A stretch of 64,000 nt of DNA from Sphingomonas desiccabilis (GTDB lineage: Bacteria; Pseudomonadota; Alphaproteobacteria; Sphingomonadales; Sphingomonadaceae), in assembly GCF_004135605.1 (NCBI RefSeq), contig NZ_SDPT01000002.1:1-64000 (forward strand), in the 5' to 3' direction. Shown piece after piece: positions 43,331 to 52,034 of the stretch. Position numbers and translations under genes: made by a program. The notes under the pieces were generated by a model, which saw nothing but the letters and a program-made list of their open reading frames with translations, was not told where the DNA came from and ran no database searches. Each line of letters starts with the position of its first letter. Positions within the stretch are counted from its first letter, which is position 1.

Positions 43331-44221
43331 ATGGCGCTGGTTCGGCTGCTGCTGGCGACGCTGCTCGCGCTGGGAAGCGCGGGCGCGGCGCAGGCGCAGG
43401 ACTTTCCCAAGTTCACCGGCTTCGTGGTGGATGCGGCGAACGTCCTGCCGCCCGATCAGGAGGCGGCGCTGACGCAGAAGCTCGACCGGCTCCAGCAGCA
43501 GACCAACCACCAGCTGGTGGTGGCCACGGTGCCGGACCTGCAGGGCTACCCGATCGAGGACTATGGCTATCGGCTGGGCCGGGCCTGGGCGGTGGGCCTG
43601 AAGGACGCGGACAATGGCGCGATCCTGCTGGTGGCCCCCAACGAGCGCAAGGTGCGGATCGAGGTCGGCTACGGCCTGGAGCCGGTGCTGACCGACGCCT
43701 ATTCGAGCGTCGTCATCAACGGCACGATCCTGCCGCGGTTCAAGGCGGGCGACCTGGCGGGCGGGATCGTCGCGGGCGCCGATGCGCTGGCGACGCAGCT
43801 GTCGCTGCCCGACGCCGACGCGCAGGCGCGGGCCAAGGCGGCGGCCGCCGAATATGACCGCACCCACAGCACCGCCGCCAAACGCGGCAACGGCGGCGGC
43901 TTCCCCCTGGGGCTGGTGTTCTGGGGCATGGTGCTGCTGTTCGTGCTGCTGTCGATGCTGCGCGGCGGGGGCGGCAGGAAGGGCAAGTGGCGCGGGCGGC
44001 GCTATCGCTCGCGGGGCGGCGGCGGCAGCGACTGGCCGATCGTGCTGTGGACCATCGCCAATGCGATCGAACACGGCTCGCGCGACGACGACGACCGCGG
44101 CGGCTGGGGCGGTTGGGGCGGCGGTGGCGGCGGCTCAGGCGGTGGCGGCTGGGGAGGCGGCGGCTTCGGCGGCGGCGGCGGCGGGTCGTTCGGCGGCGGC
44201 GGCGCTTCGGGGAGCTGGTGA
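43331..44221 (+). CDS. TPM-domain membrane protein with Gly-rich tail
   Basis: This 296-residue protein has a signal peptide (to about AAQAQ) and a periplasmic TPM domain (FTGFVVDAANVLPPDQEAALTQKLDRL.., VRIEVGYGLEPVLTDAYSS). One membrane helix is at about 196-212 (GLVFWGMVLLFVLLSML). A basic patch is followed by a Gly/Trp-rich tail ending in Gly-Gly-Gly repeats. The TPM fold is found in proteins linked to photosystem repair in plants; bacterial roles are open. It overlaps the next gene by one base (TGATG). Confidence 0.92.
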   Translation: MALVRLLLATLLALGSAGAAQAQDFPKFTGFVVDAANVLPPDQEAALTQKLDRLQQQTNHQLVVATVPDLQGYPIEDYGYRLGRAWAVGLKDADNGAILLVAPNERKVRIEVGYGLEPVLTDAYSSVVINGTILPRFKAGDLAGGIVAGADALATQLSLPDADAQARAKAAAAEYDRTHSTAAKRGNGGGFPLGLVFWGMVLLFVLLSMLRGGGGRKGKWRGRRYRSRGGGGSDWPIVLWTIANAIEHGSRDDDDRGGWGGWGGGGGGSGGGGWGGGGFGGGGGGSFGGGGASGSW

Positions 44222-44892
44222 TGCATCTGAGCAAACAGGATCATGCGGCGGTCACGGCGGCCGTTGCCGCGGCCGAGCGCGGCACGGACGGCGAGATCGT
44301 GACGGTGGTCGCGGGCCGATCCGACTCCTACCACGACGTGGCGCTGCACTGGGCGGTACTCGCCATGCTGCTGGTGCTGGCGCTGCTGTCGGTGTGGCCC
44401 GGCATGGCGGCGGCATTGTATGAGCGGGTGTTCGATCCCTGGACGCAGGTGGTGCACCCGAGCGTGCTGCTGCTGATCGCGCTGCTGCTCCAGACGCTGG
44501 CGTTCCTGGCGGTGCGGCTGCTGCTCGCCATCCCGAAGCTGCGGATCGCGATGACGCCCGGTGCCACCAAGACGCGGCGGGTGCGCAGGCGGGCGGTGGG
44601 GCTGTTCCGCACCGCGGCCGAGAAGCGCACGCGTGCCCGCACCGGCGTGCTGCTCTACCTGTCGCTGGCCGAGCACCGGGCCGAGCTGATCGCCGACGAG
44701 GCGATCCATGCCAAGGTCGCGCCCGAAGTGTGGGGCGAGGCGATGGCGGCGCTGGTCGCCTCCGTGCGCGAGGGGCGCGTCGGCGAGGGCATGGCGCGCG
44801 CGGTCGAGCAGGTGGGAGTGGTGCTCGCCGAGCACTTCCCGCGCAGCGCCGACGACATCAACGAACTACCGGACCGATTGATCGAACTATGA
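44221..44892 (+). CDS. Second TPM-domain membrane protein
   Basis: This 223-residue protein has no signal peptide. It starts with a TPM-like region (LSKQDHAAVTAAVAAAERGTDGEIVTVVAGRSD), followed by two hydrophobic helices (about 39-65 and 78-104). The TPM-type C-terminal half contains RTRARTGVLLYLSLAEHRAELIADEAIHAKV. Together with lemA and the first TPM gene it forms a conserved trio. Its ATG overlaps the preceding stop, and its own stop overlaps the Nudix start (ATGA). Confidence 0.9.
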   Translation: MHLSKQDHAAVTAAVAAAERGTDGEIVTVVAGRSDSYHDVALHWAVLAMLLVLALLSVWPGMAAALYERVFDPWTQVVHPSVLLLIALLLQTLAFLAVRLLLAIPKLRIAMTPGATKTRRVRRRAVGLFRTAAEKRTRARTGVLLYLSLAEHRAELIADEAIHAKVAPEVWGEAMAALVASVREGRVGEGMARAVEQVGVVLAEHFPRSADDINELPDRLIEL

Positions 44893-45425
44893 CCAAGGAC
44901 GCGAACCTCCCCGTCGAGACGATGTGGGAGGGCAAGTATATCGTCGCCAAGAAGCAGGGGACGTGGGAGTATGTGGGCCGGGCCCGCGGCATCGAGGCGG
45001 CGGTGATCCTGGCGGTGGACGAGGACGGCTGCGTGTTGCTGGTCGACCAGTTCCGCATGCCGCTGGGCAAGCGCTGCCTGGAACTGCCGGCCGGGCTGAT
45101 CGGTGACGACGTCGCCGGCGAAGGCGCCGAGATCGCGGCTGCGCGGGAGCTGGAGGAGGAGACGGGCTACCGGCCCGGCAAGATCGAGTCGCTGGGCATG
45201 TTCCACTCCTCGCCCGGCATGGTCAGCGAGGGCTTCACGCTGATGCGCGCGACCGAGCTGGTGAAGACCGGCGAGGGCGGCGGCGTCGACGGGGAGGACA
45301 TCACCGTCCACCGGGTGCCGCTCGCCGAGGTGGAGGCGTTCATCGCCGCCAAGCGGGCCGAGGGCTTCGCGATGGACGTGAAGCTGCTGCTGCTGCTGGG
45401 CGCCGGGATCCTGGCGGGGCGGTAA
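44889..45425 (+). CDS. Nudix hydrolase, probable ADP-ribose pyrophosphatase
   Basis: This 178-residue protein has a full Nudix box at about 72-94 (G72, E78, then RELEEETG at 86-93). The segment VLLVDQFRMPLGKRCLELPAGLI before it is typical of the ADP-ribose/sugar nucleotide branch. It would split ADP-ribose or a related nucleoside diphosphate sugar with Mg2+. It is coupled to the TPM genes by an ATGA overlap. Confidence 0.92.
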   Translation: MTKDANLPVETMWEGKYIVAKKQGTWEYVGRARGIEAAVILAVDEDGCVLLVDQFRMPLGKRCLELPAGLIGDDVAGEGAEIAAARELEEETGYRPGKIESLGMFHSSPGMVSEGFTLMRATELVKTGEGGGVDGEDITVHRVPLAEVEAFIAAKRAEGFAMDVKLLLLLGAGILAGR

Positions 45426-45444
45426 GCGCCGCCCCCGCCCAGGC

Positions 45445-45726
45445 TTATCGGAAGTTGTCGGCGTAGGCCTGGAGCTTGAGCTTGCGCTCGGGCGCCGGGA
45501 CGACGTGGTAGGTCAGGCCCTGCTTCTCGGCATAGGCCTGCGCCGCTTCCACGGTCGGGAAGGTCAGGCGGACCTGGTCGCGGGTGTCGCCCGAGCCGGC
45601 CCAGCCGGTCAGCGGATCCGCCTGCTTGGGCTCGGTGGACTCGAACTCCAGAACCCACATGTCGGTGCGGGCGCGGCCGGACTGGGTGGAATTCTTGGGG
45701 CGCTGATAGATACGGGCGGACGGCAC
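45445..45726 (-). CDS. Complex I accessory subunit, NDUFS4-like (ETC_C1_NDUFA4 family)
   Basis: This 93-residue protein, MPSARIYQRPKNSTQSGRAR.., matches the NDUFS4/18-kDa accessory subunit of alphaproteobacterial and mitochondrial NADH dehydrogenase. DMWVLEFE, DPLTGWAGSGDTRDQVRLTFP and AYAEKQGLTYHVVP are hallmarks. It ends in KLQAYADNFR. The GTG start at 45726 follows GGAG; a GTG four codons upstream is also open. It lies alone, away from the nuo operon, as is usual. Confidence 0.93.
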   Translation of the reverse strand: MPSARIYQRPKNSTQSGRARTDMWVLEFESTEPKQADPLTGWAGSGDTRDQVRLTFPTVEAAQAYAEKQGLTYHVVPAPERKLKLQAYADNFR

Positions 45727-45767
45727 AAGCTTCTCCACGCGGGAAATGGGGTTTGTTGGCAAACGCT

Positions 45768-48233
45768 CTAACGCCCCTCGCGCGCCCGCGCATCCGCATT
45801 TTTGGTGCGCAGCGTCGCGGAGGCCGAGGCGGGATCGTCCGGCCAGGGGTGGCGCGGGTAGCGGCCGCGCATCTCCTTTGCGACCGCCGCCCAGCTGCCG
45901 GCCCAGAAGCCGGGCAGGTCGCGGGTCGTCTGGATCGGGCGACCGGCCGGCGAGGTGAGGCTCAGCACCAGCGGCACTGCGCCGCCCGCGACGGTGGGGT
46001 GGCGGGCGAGGCCGAACAGCGCCTGGGGGCGCAGCTCGACGCGCGGGCCGCCCTCGGCGCCATAGTCGATCGCGTGGGTGGAGCCGGCGGGGCTTTCGAA
46101 GCGCGCGGGGGCGAGGCGGCGCACCGCCTGCATCGCGTCCCAGCCGGCGAGCGCCTCCAGCGCCTGGACCAGTACGCCGCCGCCGATCGCGTCGAGCCGG
46201 CGCTTGCCGGTCAGCAGCGGCGGCAGCCATTCGTCGAGCCGGTCGATCAGCACGGCATCCGACAGCGGATCGTCGATGCCGCCCATCTCGGCGGCGAACC
46301 GCGCGCGGGCGCGCAGCGCGGCGGCGTCGTCGCCCCAGGGCAGGAGGGCGAGGCCGTGGTTGCGCACGCCTTCCAGCAGCGCGGCCTCGATCTCGGCTGC
46401 GGAGGCGGCGCTGTCGGGCCCGGAGCTGAGCCGCAGCGCGCCGAGCGCGCGGGCGCGCACCGCGCTGATCGCGCCGGTGGCGGGATCGAAGGCGACGTCG
46501 CGGCGCACGGCGATGCGGTCGCCGAACAGCGACTCGATGGTGGCGAGGTCGAGCGCCGCGGCCGAGAGGATGCGCGCGCCGGAGGCGGCGCCCTGCGTCT
46601 CGGCCACCGCCAGCCATTCGGCGCTGGCGAGCGGCGAGGTGGGATCGAGGCGGAAGCCGCGGCCGCCGACGCTCGCCCAATGCTCGCCGGTTGCGTCGCG
46701 GCGGCGGGCGACGCGATCCGGAAAGGCGAGCGCGACGCAGGTGGCGAGCGCCTGGGGGTCGCGCTCGGCAGGCGGGGCGGCGGGGACAAGCTTCGCCCAG
46801 CGTTGCGCCATGCGGCGGCCGGCCTCGGCGCGCTGGCCGCGCTCGCTGCGCCAGCGGCGGTGGCGCAGTTCGAGGTCGGCGTCCTGGCCGCCGAGGCCGC
46901 GCTCGCCGAGCAGCACCGCGACCTCGGCGGCGACCTGGGCGAGGCCGCGCTCGCCGGCCCGCACCAGCATGTGGCCGAGCCGGGGCGGCAGCGGCAGCGA
47001 TGCGATCACCGCGCCATGCGGGGTAGGCCGGCCGTCGGCGTCGATCGCCTCCAGCATGGCGAGCCGCGCCTTGGCCTCGGAAACCGCGGCGGCCGAAGGC
47101 GGATCGAGCCAGCGCAGCGTCGTCGGATCGGTGACGCCCCAGCGCGCGCAGTCGAGCACCAGCGCCGACAAGTCCGCCTCCAGGATCTCAGGGGGATCGA
47201 AGCGGGGCAGGCCGGCGGTGGCGGCAGCCTCCCACAGCCGATAGGCGACGCCCGGTCGCTGCCGCGCGGCGCGGCCGGCGCGCTGGGTCACCGCCGCCTG
47301 GCTGGCGCGTTCGGTCACCAGCCGGGTCATGCCCGCGGCACGATCGTAGCGCGGGCGGCGGGCGAGGCCGGAGTCGACCACGGTCGAGATGCCGTCGAGG
47401 GTGAGTGAGGTCTCGGCGATGGCGGTCGCGAGGACGAGCTTGCGGCGGCCTTCCGGATCGGGGGCGATGGCGGCGCGCTGCTGGGCGGGCTCCAGACTGC
47501 CGTGCAGGCGGTGGAGGACGATGTCGGAGCCGAGGCCCTCCAGCCGTTCGGCGGTGCGCTCGATCTCCCCCACGCCGGGCAGGAAGGCGAGGACGCCGCC
47601 GTCGGTGTCGGCGAGCGCGGTGCGGATCGCGCGGGCCATGCCGTCCTCGATGCGTTGCTCGGCGGTGCGGCCGAGGTGGCGGAGGTCGAGGGGGTGGCTG
47701 CGGCCCTCGCTCTCCACCACCGGCGCGTCGTCGAGCAGCCGGGCGAAGCGGGCGCCGTCGAGGGTCGCCGACATGGCGACGAGGCGCAGGTCCGGCCGCA
47801 GGCCAGCCTGGGCGTCGAGCGCGAGGGCGAGGCCGAAGTCGCTGTCGAGGCTGCGTTCGTGGACCTCGTCGAACAGCACGGCCGAGATGCCGGCGAGTTC
47901 GGGATCGGCCTGGATGCGGGCGACGAAGATGCCCTCCGTCACTACCGTCACCCGCGTTTGGGCGGAGCGGCGGCTGTCCATGCGGGTGGCGTAGCCATAG
48001 GTGCGGCCGACCGGTTCGCCGGCAAGCGCGGCCATGCGCTCGGCGGCGGCGCGAGCGGCGATGCGGCGGGGGGAGAGGAGCAGCACCTCGCCCGTGCACC
48101 AGGACTGGTCGAGGAGCGCGGGGGCGACCGCGGTGGTCTTGCCGGCGCCGGGCGGGGCGACGAGCACGGCGCTGCTGCGGCTGGCGAGGTGGCCGAGCAG
48201 GGCGGGCAGGACGACGTGGATCGGCAGGGTCAT
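45768..48233 (-). CDS. hrpB: ATP-dependent helicase HrpB
   Basis: This 821-residue DEAH/RHA-type helicase has Walker A GAGKTT at 29-34, DEVH at 122-125 (LFDEVHERSLDSDFG) and motif III SATLD. Motifs V and VI appear as LATAIAETSLTLDGI and TQRAGRAARQRPG. The C-terminal HrpB region with RPQALFGLARHPTVAGG and ending ..PRHPWPDDP is complete. HrpB is a single-gene helicase of unclear cellular role in proteobacteria. It lies 41 bases upstream of the NDUFS4-like gene on the same strand. Confidence 0.96.
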   Translation of the reverse strand: MTLPIHVVLPALLGHLASRSSAVLVAPPGAGKTTAVAPALLDQSWCTGEVLLLSPRRIAARAAAERMAALAGEPVGRTYGYATRMDSRRSAQTRVTVVTEGIFVARIQADPELAGISAVLFDEVHERSLDSDFGLALALDAQAGLRPDLRLVAMSATLDGARFARLLDDAPVVESEGRSHPLDLRHLGRTAEQRIEDGMARAIRTALADTDGGVLAFLPGVGEIERTAERLEGLGSDIVLHRLHGSLEPAQQRAAIAPDPEGRRKLVLATAIAETSLTLDGISTVVDSGLARRPRYDRAAGMTRLVTERASQAAVTQRAGRAARQRPGVAYRLWEAAATAGLPRFDPPEILEADLSALVLDCARWGVTDPTTLRWLDPPSAAAVSEAKARLAMLEAIDADGRPTPHGAVIASLPLPPRLGHMLVRAGERGLAQVAAEVAVLLGERGLGGQDADLELRHRRWRSERGQRAEAGRRMAQRWAKLVPAAPPAERDPQALATCVALAFPDRVARRRDATGEHWASVGGRGFRLDPTSPLASAEWLAVAETQGAASGARILSAAALDLATIESLFGDRIAVRRDVAFDPATGAISAVRARALGALRLSSGPDSAASAAEIEAALLEGVRNHGLALLPWGDDAAALRARARFAAEMGGIDDPLSDAVLIDRLDEWLPPLLTGKRRLDAIGGGVLVQALEALAGWDAMQAVRRLAPARFESPAGSTHAIDYGAEGGPRVELRPQALFGLARHPTVAGGAVPLVLSLTSPAGRPIQTTRDLPGFWAGSWAAVAKEMRGRYPRHPWPDDPASASATLRTKNADARAREGR

Positions 48234-48370
48234 CGCGGCAGAAGGTTCGTCGAACGTGAGTCCAGGATGCGGGGGCGCACCGGCTGCCCGGAGGGGCGGC
48301 GTGGGGGCTCCATGCCATGGTTTGGCGGGGTAGGACAGCGGCGGGGGCGGCGGGTCCGATCGAGCGCGCC

Positions 48371-48396
48371 GTACCCCGGCGCAGGCCGGGGTCCAG
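48371..48396 (+). repeat. 26-bp palindromic repeat, copy 5
   Basis: This forward copy lies in the 254-base gap between the FAD monooxygenase stop and the hrpB start. It pairs in opposite orientation with the copy at 48434. Confidence 0.75.
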
Positions 48397-48433
48397 GTGG
48401 GGGCGTTTCGATGGAGCCGCGAGTGTTGCCTAA

Positions 48434-48459
48434 CTGGGCCCCGGCCTTCGCCGGGGTAC
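48434..48459 (-). repeat. 26-bp palindromic repeat, copy 6
   Basis: This reverse copy lies 37 bases from copy 5, so the two could fold into one larger hairpin. It lies 28 bases downstream of the FAD monooxygenase stop. Confidence 0.75.
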
Positions 48460-48487
48460 GCAGATGGGGGCGTCGCCGCCGCCGGCC

Positions 48488-50119
48488 TCAGCGGGGGAGG
48501 GCGCCCAGTCTGCGGAGAAAGGCGGTGCAGGCGGGGAGGTCGAGGCTTTCGGCGCGCCAGGCGAGGACGCCGTCGGGGCGGACCAGGAGCAGGGCCTGGG
48601 CGTGCTCGTCGGCGAGGCCGTAGCGCTCGAACAGGTCGGCGCGCTCCAGGCGCTCGACGGCGCCGTGGGCGCCTGCCGTCATGCGGGCGAGCAGGTGGGT
48701 GGCCACGCGCTCGCCGGAAAGGCGCGCGAGCGCGTCGGCGAGGGTGCTCGCCTCGACGGCCGAGAGACGGCGGCGGGAGACGGCGAGGACGTGGAAGCGA
48801 TAGCCCGCGAGCAGATCGAACAGGTCGCGGTGGCGGGTCAGCTGGGCATTGGGCGCGCGCTCGCCCGGCCGGGGCGCCGGACCCTTGGGCAGCTCCGCGA
48901 CCGAAGGGTTGGGGGGATAGGCGATGTCGAGCTGGGCAAAGCGGCGAAAGGCACGGTCCTGGACGACGTCGAGCGCGGAAGCCGGGCCCACCAGCATCGG
49001 CGCGAGCGCGTCGCGCAGCCAGGCGCGCCAGCCGACCTGGCCGGCGGCGGCGTTAAAGATGCGGTCGGTGAAGCGCAGCACCTCCTGCGCGACGGGCAGG
49101 CGCTCGCTGCCATAGCTGTCGAGCAGCGCCTCCGACGCGCCGCCGCGCAGCACCGAGACGAGCTTCCAGGCGAGGTTGGCGGCATCCTGCAGGCCGGTGT
49201 TCATGCCCTGGCCGCCGGCGGGCGAATGGATGTGGGCGGCGTCGCCCGCGACGAACACCGGGCCGACGCGGTAGCGATCGACGACGCGGTGATGGCTGCG
49301 GAAGCGCGTGAGCCATTCGGGGCGCGAGAGGGTGACGGGAAGGCAGGTCGCGTCGGCAAAGGCCGACTGGAGCTCGGCGAGGGTGAGCTCCGGCGCGGCG
49401 TGCTCGTCGGCCCGGGCGTGCAGGTCGGTCGCCATCACCCGCGACAGGCCGGTGCCGTCGAGCGGGAAATACAGGCCGATGCGATCGGCATGGACGAAGA
49501 CGCGGAAGCGGTCGTGGTCGAGCGGCCAGTCGACCGCGACGTCGCCCAGCAGGAAGTTCTGCGGATAGGGCGCGCCCTCGAACCGGAGGTCGAGCGCGTG
49601 GCGGACGATGCTGTGCGCGCCGTCCGCGCCGATCACATAGCGGGCGCGAAGGGTGGTGACGGTGCCGGAAGCGTCCTGCGCCTCCACGAAGACGCCGTCC
49701 GGATCGACGGCGAGGCCGGTCACCTCCACCTCCCGCTCCACCGCCAGCCAGGCCTCGTCGAGCGCGTCGAGCAGCACCGCCTCGGTCTCCGCCTGGGGCA
49801 GCATCAGGATGAAGCGGTACGGCGTGTCGGGCGAACTGGCGTGGTCGAAGTCGAGCCCGCCGACCCACTCGCCCGACACGTGGAAGCCGATGCCGCTGTC
49901 GATCACGCCGCGCTGGAGCAGGGTGTCGGCGAGGCCGAGGCTGGCGAACAGCTCCAGCGTGCGCGCCGAGACGGCAAAGGCGCGGGATTCGCGGGACGGC
50001 TGGGCGGCGCGATCGACGATGCGGACGTCGATCCCCTGTCGTCGCAGCAGCAGCGCCGCCATGAGGCCGGTCGGCCCTGCGCCCACCACCAGCACTTCGC
50101 ACCGATCGCCGTCCGACAT
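48488..50119 (-). CDS. FAD-dependent aromatic monooxygenase (PheA/TfdB type)
   Basis: This 543-residue flavoprotein has the FAD motif VVGAGPTGLMAALLLRRQG (GAGPTG at 13-18) and the second FAD/NADPH motif YVIGADGAHSIVR. The third motif is VFVAGDAAHIHSPAGGQGMNTGLQDAANLAWKL. The last about 140 residues resemble the thioredoxin-like tail of phenol hydroxylase-type enzymes. Members hydroxylate aromatic rings; substrate unknown. No aromatic pathway genes are adjacent. The start is the ATG of MSDGDRCEV. Confidence 0.92.
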   Translation of the reverse strand: MSDGDRCEVLVVGAGPTGLMAALLLRRQGIDVRIVDRAAQPSRESRAFAVSARTLELFASLGLADTLLQRGVIDSGIGFHVSGEWVGGLDFDHASSPDTPYRFILMLPQAETEAVLLDALDEAWLAVEREVEVTGLAVDPDGVFVEAQDASGTVTTLRARYVIGADGAHSIVRHALDLRFEGAPYPQNFLLGDVAVDWPLDHDRFRVFVHADRIGLYFPLDGTGLSRVMATDLHARADEHAAPELTLAELQSAFADATCLPVTLSRPEWLTRFRSHHRVVDRYRVGPVFVAGDAAHIHSPAGGQGMNTGLQDAANLAWKLVSVLRGGASEALLDSYGSERLPVAQEVLRFTDRIFNAAAGQVGWRAWLRDALAPMLVGPASALDVVQDRAFRRFAQLDIAYPPNPSVAELPKGPAPRPGERAPNAQLTRHRDLFDLLAGYRFHVLAVSRRRLSAVEASTLADALARLSGERVATHLLARMTAGAHGAVERLERADLFERYGLADEHAQALLLVRPDGVLAWRAESLDLPACTAFLRRLGALPR

Positions 50120-50241
50120 GGTCCTGTCTCCACGCTGGCATCGCTTTGCGCGCTGTGCTTTGGATCGGGCAGCAGCGCCGTGGCCCCAAGCTATCGCGGG
50201 TCGGGCGGCGCGGCGAGCGGCGATTTGGGTGGAGAGCGGCA

Positions 50242-51333
50242 ATGCGCGTGCTGGGATATATGAGCGGCACTTCGCTGGACGGCGTCGATGCCGCGATCCT
50301 GGAGACGGACGGTGCGGGCGTCACCGGCTTCGGCCCCGCGCTGATGCTGCCGTTCGGGGCCGAGGAGCGCCGGGTGCTGGAGCAGGCGACCGAGGATGCG
50401 ATCGCGAGCGACGGCCACGGCCCGCGCCCGGCGAGCTTCGCCGAGGCCGAGCGGGTGATCCACGACGTCCATGTCCGCGCCGCGCGCGAGCTGCTGGCGC
50501 AGCCGGACGCGGGGACGATCGAGCTGGTCGGCTTCCACGGGCAGACGGTGCTGCACCGGCCCGAGCGCCGGCTGTCGATCCAGCTGGGCGATCCGGATGC
50601 GCTGGCGGTGGCGCTGGGGGTGCCGGTGGTCGCGGACCTCAGGCAGGCGGACCTGGCGGCGGGCGGGCAGGGCGCGCCGCTGGCGCCCATCTATCACGCG
50701 GCCCTGGCGGAGTGGGCCGGGTGCGCGCGGCCGGTCGCGTTCCTGAACATCGGCGGGGTCGCCAACGTGACGGCGATCGCGCGCGACGGGAGCCTGGCCG
50801 CGTTCGACGTGGGGCCGGGCAACGGCCTGATCGACCAGCTGGTGCAGGCGCGCGGGCTGGGCCGCTACGACGAAGGCGGGCGGCTGGCGGCGGCCGGGAC
50901 GGTCGATCGCGGCGTGGTCGAGCGGCTGATGGCGAGCCCGTACTTCACCCGCACCGGGGCGAAGTCGCTCGACCGCTACGACTTTCCGCTCGATGCGGTG
51001 GCGGGACTGGCGGACGCGGATGCGGCGGCGACGCTGACGGCGTTCACGGTCGCGGCGGTGGTGGCGTGCCGCGCGCAGCTGGGCGAGGCGTCGGCCGACT
51101 GGCACTGGATCGTGTGCGGCGGGGGGCGGCACAATCCGGTGATGATGGCGATGCTGGCGGAGGCGCTGGGGCGGGTGGATTCGTCGGACACGCTGGGCAT
51201 GCGCGGCGACTTCATCGAGGCGGAGGCGTTCGCCTATCTGGCGGCGCGATCGGTACGCGGGCTGGCGATTTCGTTTCCAGGGACGACCGGGGCGCCGGAG
51301 GCGATGACGGGCGGGGTGACGTACCGGGGCTAG
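50242..51333 (+). CDS. anmK: Anhydro-N-acetylmuramic acid kinase
   Basis: This kinase opens and phosphorylates 1,6-anhydro-MurNAc to MurNAc-6-phosphate during recycling of peptidoglycan fragments. The 363-residue protein begins VLGYMSGTSLDGVDAAIL, the family signature, and holds VGFHGQTVLHRP, FLNIGGVANVTAI, DVGPGNGLIDQLV and VCGGGRHNP. GGAGAG precedes the ATG. It is divergent from the monooxygenase with 122 bases between. Confidence 0.97.
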   Translation: MRVLGYMSGTSLDGVDAAILETDGAGVTGFGPALMLPFGAEERRVLEQATEDAIASDGHGPRPASFAEAERVIHDVHVRAARELLAQPDAGTIELVGFHGQTVLHRPERRLSIQLGDPDALAVALGVPVVADLRQADLAAGGQGAPLAPIYHAALAEWAGCARPVAFLNIGGVANVTAIARDGSLAAFDVGPGNGLIDQLVQARGLGRYDEGGRLAAAGTVDRGVVERLMASPYFTRTGAKSLDRYDFPLDAVAGLADADAAATLTAFTVAAVVACRAQLGEASADWHWIVCGGGRHNPVMMAMLAEALGRVDSSDTLGMRGDFIEAEAFAYLAARSVRGLAISFPGTTGAPEAMTGGVTYRG

Positions 51334-51378
51334 GGCGCGCGCCGTGAAAGAAAGCGCTCGTCGCCGTAGCCATTTCGC

Positions 51379-52023
51379 ATGACCGATGTTCTCACAGGCT
51401 ACGCCGAAGCAAGCGCCGGACTCATCGCGCGGTTCGAGGCCATCTCGACGCGTGACCTCCTCGCTCCCGTAGCGGACCTACTACCGGTCTCGCCGGCACG
51501 GATCGCAGACATCGGTGCCGGCACGGGACGAGATGCGGCGTGGTTCGCGTCTAAAGGCCATCAAGTGTTGGCAGTGGAGCCTGTCGAGGAACTCCGCGCG
51601 GCAGGCATGGCTCTTCACAGGGACAAAAGGATCGCCTGGCTCGACGATCGGTTGCCGGACCTAGTCGCTGCAAGGCGAGAGCCCGCCTTCGACCTTGTGA
51701 CTGCGTGCGCGGTTTGGCAGCATCTCGACGAGGATGATCGCGCGGTCGGTATCTGCCACCTTGCCGAGATGACGGCGGACGGGGGTCTCCTGATCCTGTC
51801 CCTGCGCCACGGTGCCGGCGCACCGAGCCGGCGGGTTTTCCCTGTTGATGTCGGGCGTACCTTAGCCGGCGCAAGAGAGATCGGCTTCGACATCGTGCGC
51901 GTTGCTGAGGCTGCATCCTTGCAGGCCGGCAACCAGGCCGCTGGTGTGAAGTGGACATGGCTCGCACTGCGGAAGGTCCGCTTACCGGCCAACACGAACC
52001 GCTTTCCTCGCGGTCCGCTTTGA
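51379..52023 (+). CDS. Class I SAM-dependent methyltransferase
   Basis: This 214-residue protein has the SAM-binding motif IADIGAGTGRDAAWFASKGHQVLAVEP, followed by DLVTACAVWQHLDEDD. The fold is that of small-molecule methyltransferases, and no substrate can be named. The base composition is lower in GC than its neighbours, and codon choice includes less common codons, so it may have been acquired later. It sits 45 bases after anmK, convergent with the TetR gene. Confidence 0.85.
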   Translation: MTDVLTGYAEASAGLIARFEAISTRDLLAPVADLLPVSPARIADIGAGTGRDAAWFASKGHQVLAVEPVEELRAAGMALHRDKRIAWLDDRLPDLVAARREPAFDLVTACAVWQHLDEDDRAVGICHLAEMTADGGLLILSLRHGAGAPSRRVFPVDVGRTLAGAREIGFDIVRVAEAASLQAGNQAAGVKWTWLALRKVRLPANTNRFPRGPL

Positions 52024-52034
52024 TGGACCTCCCC

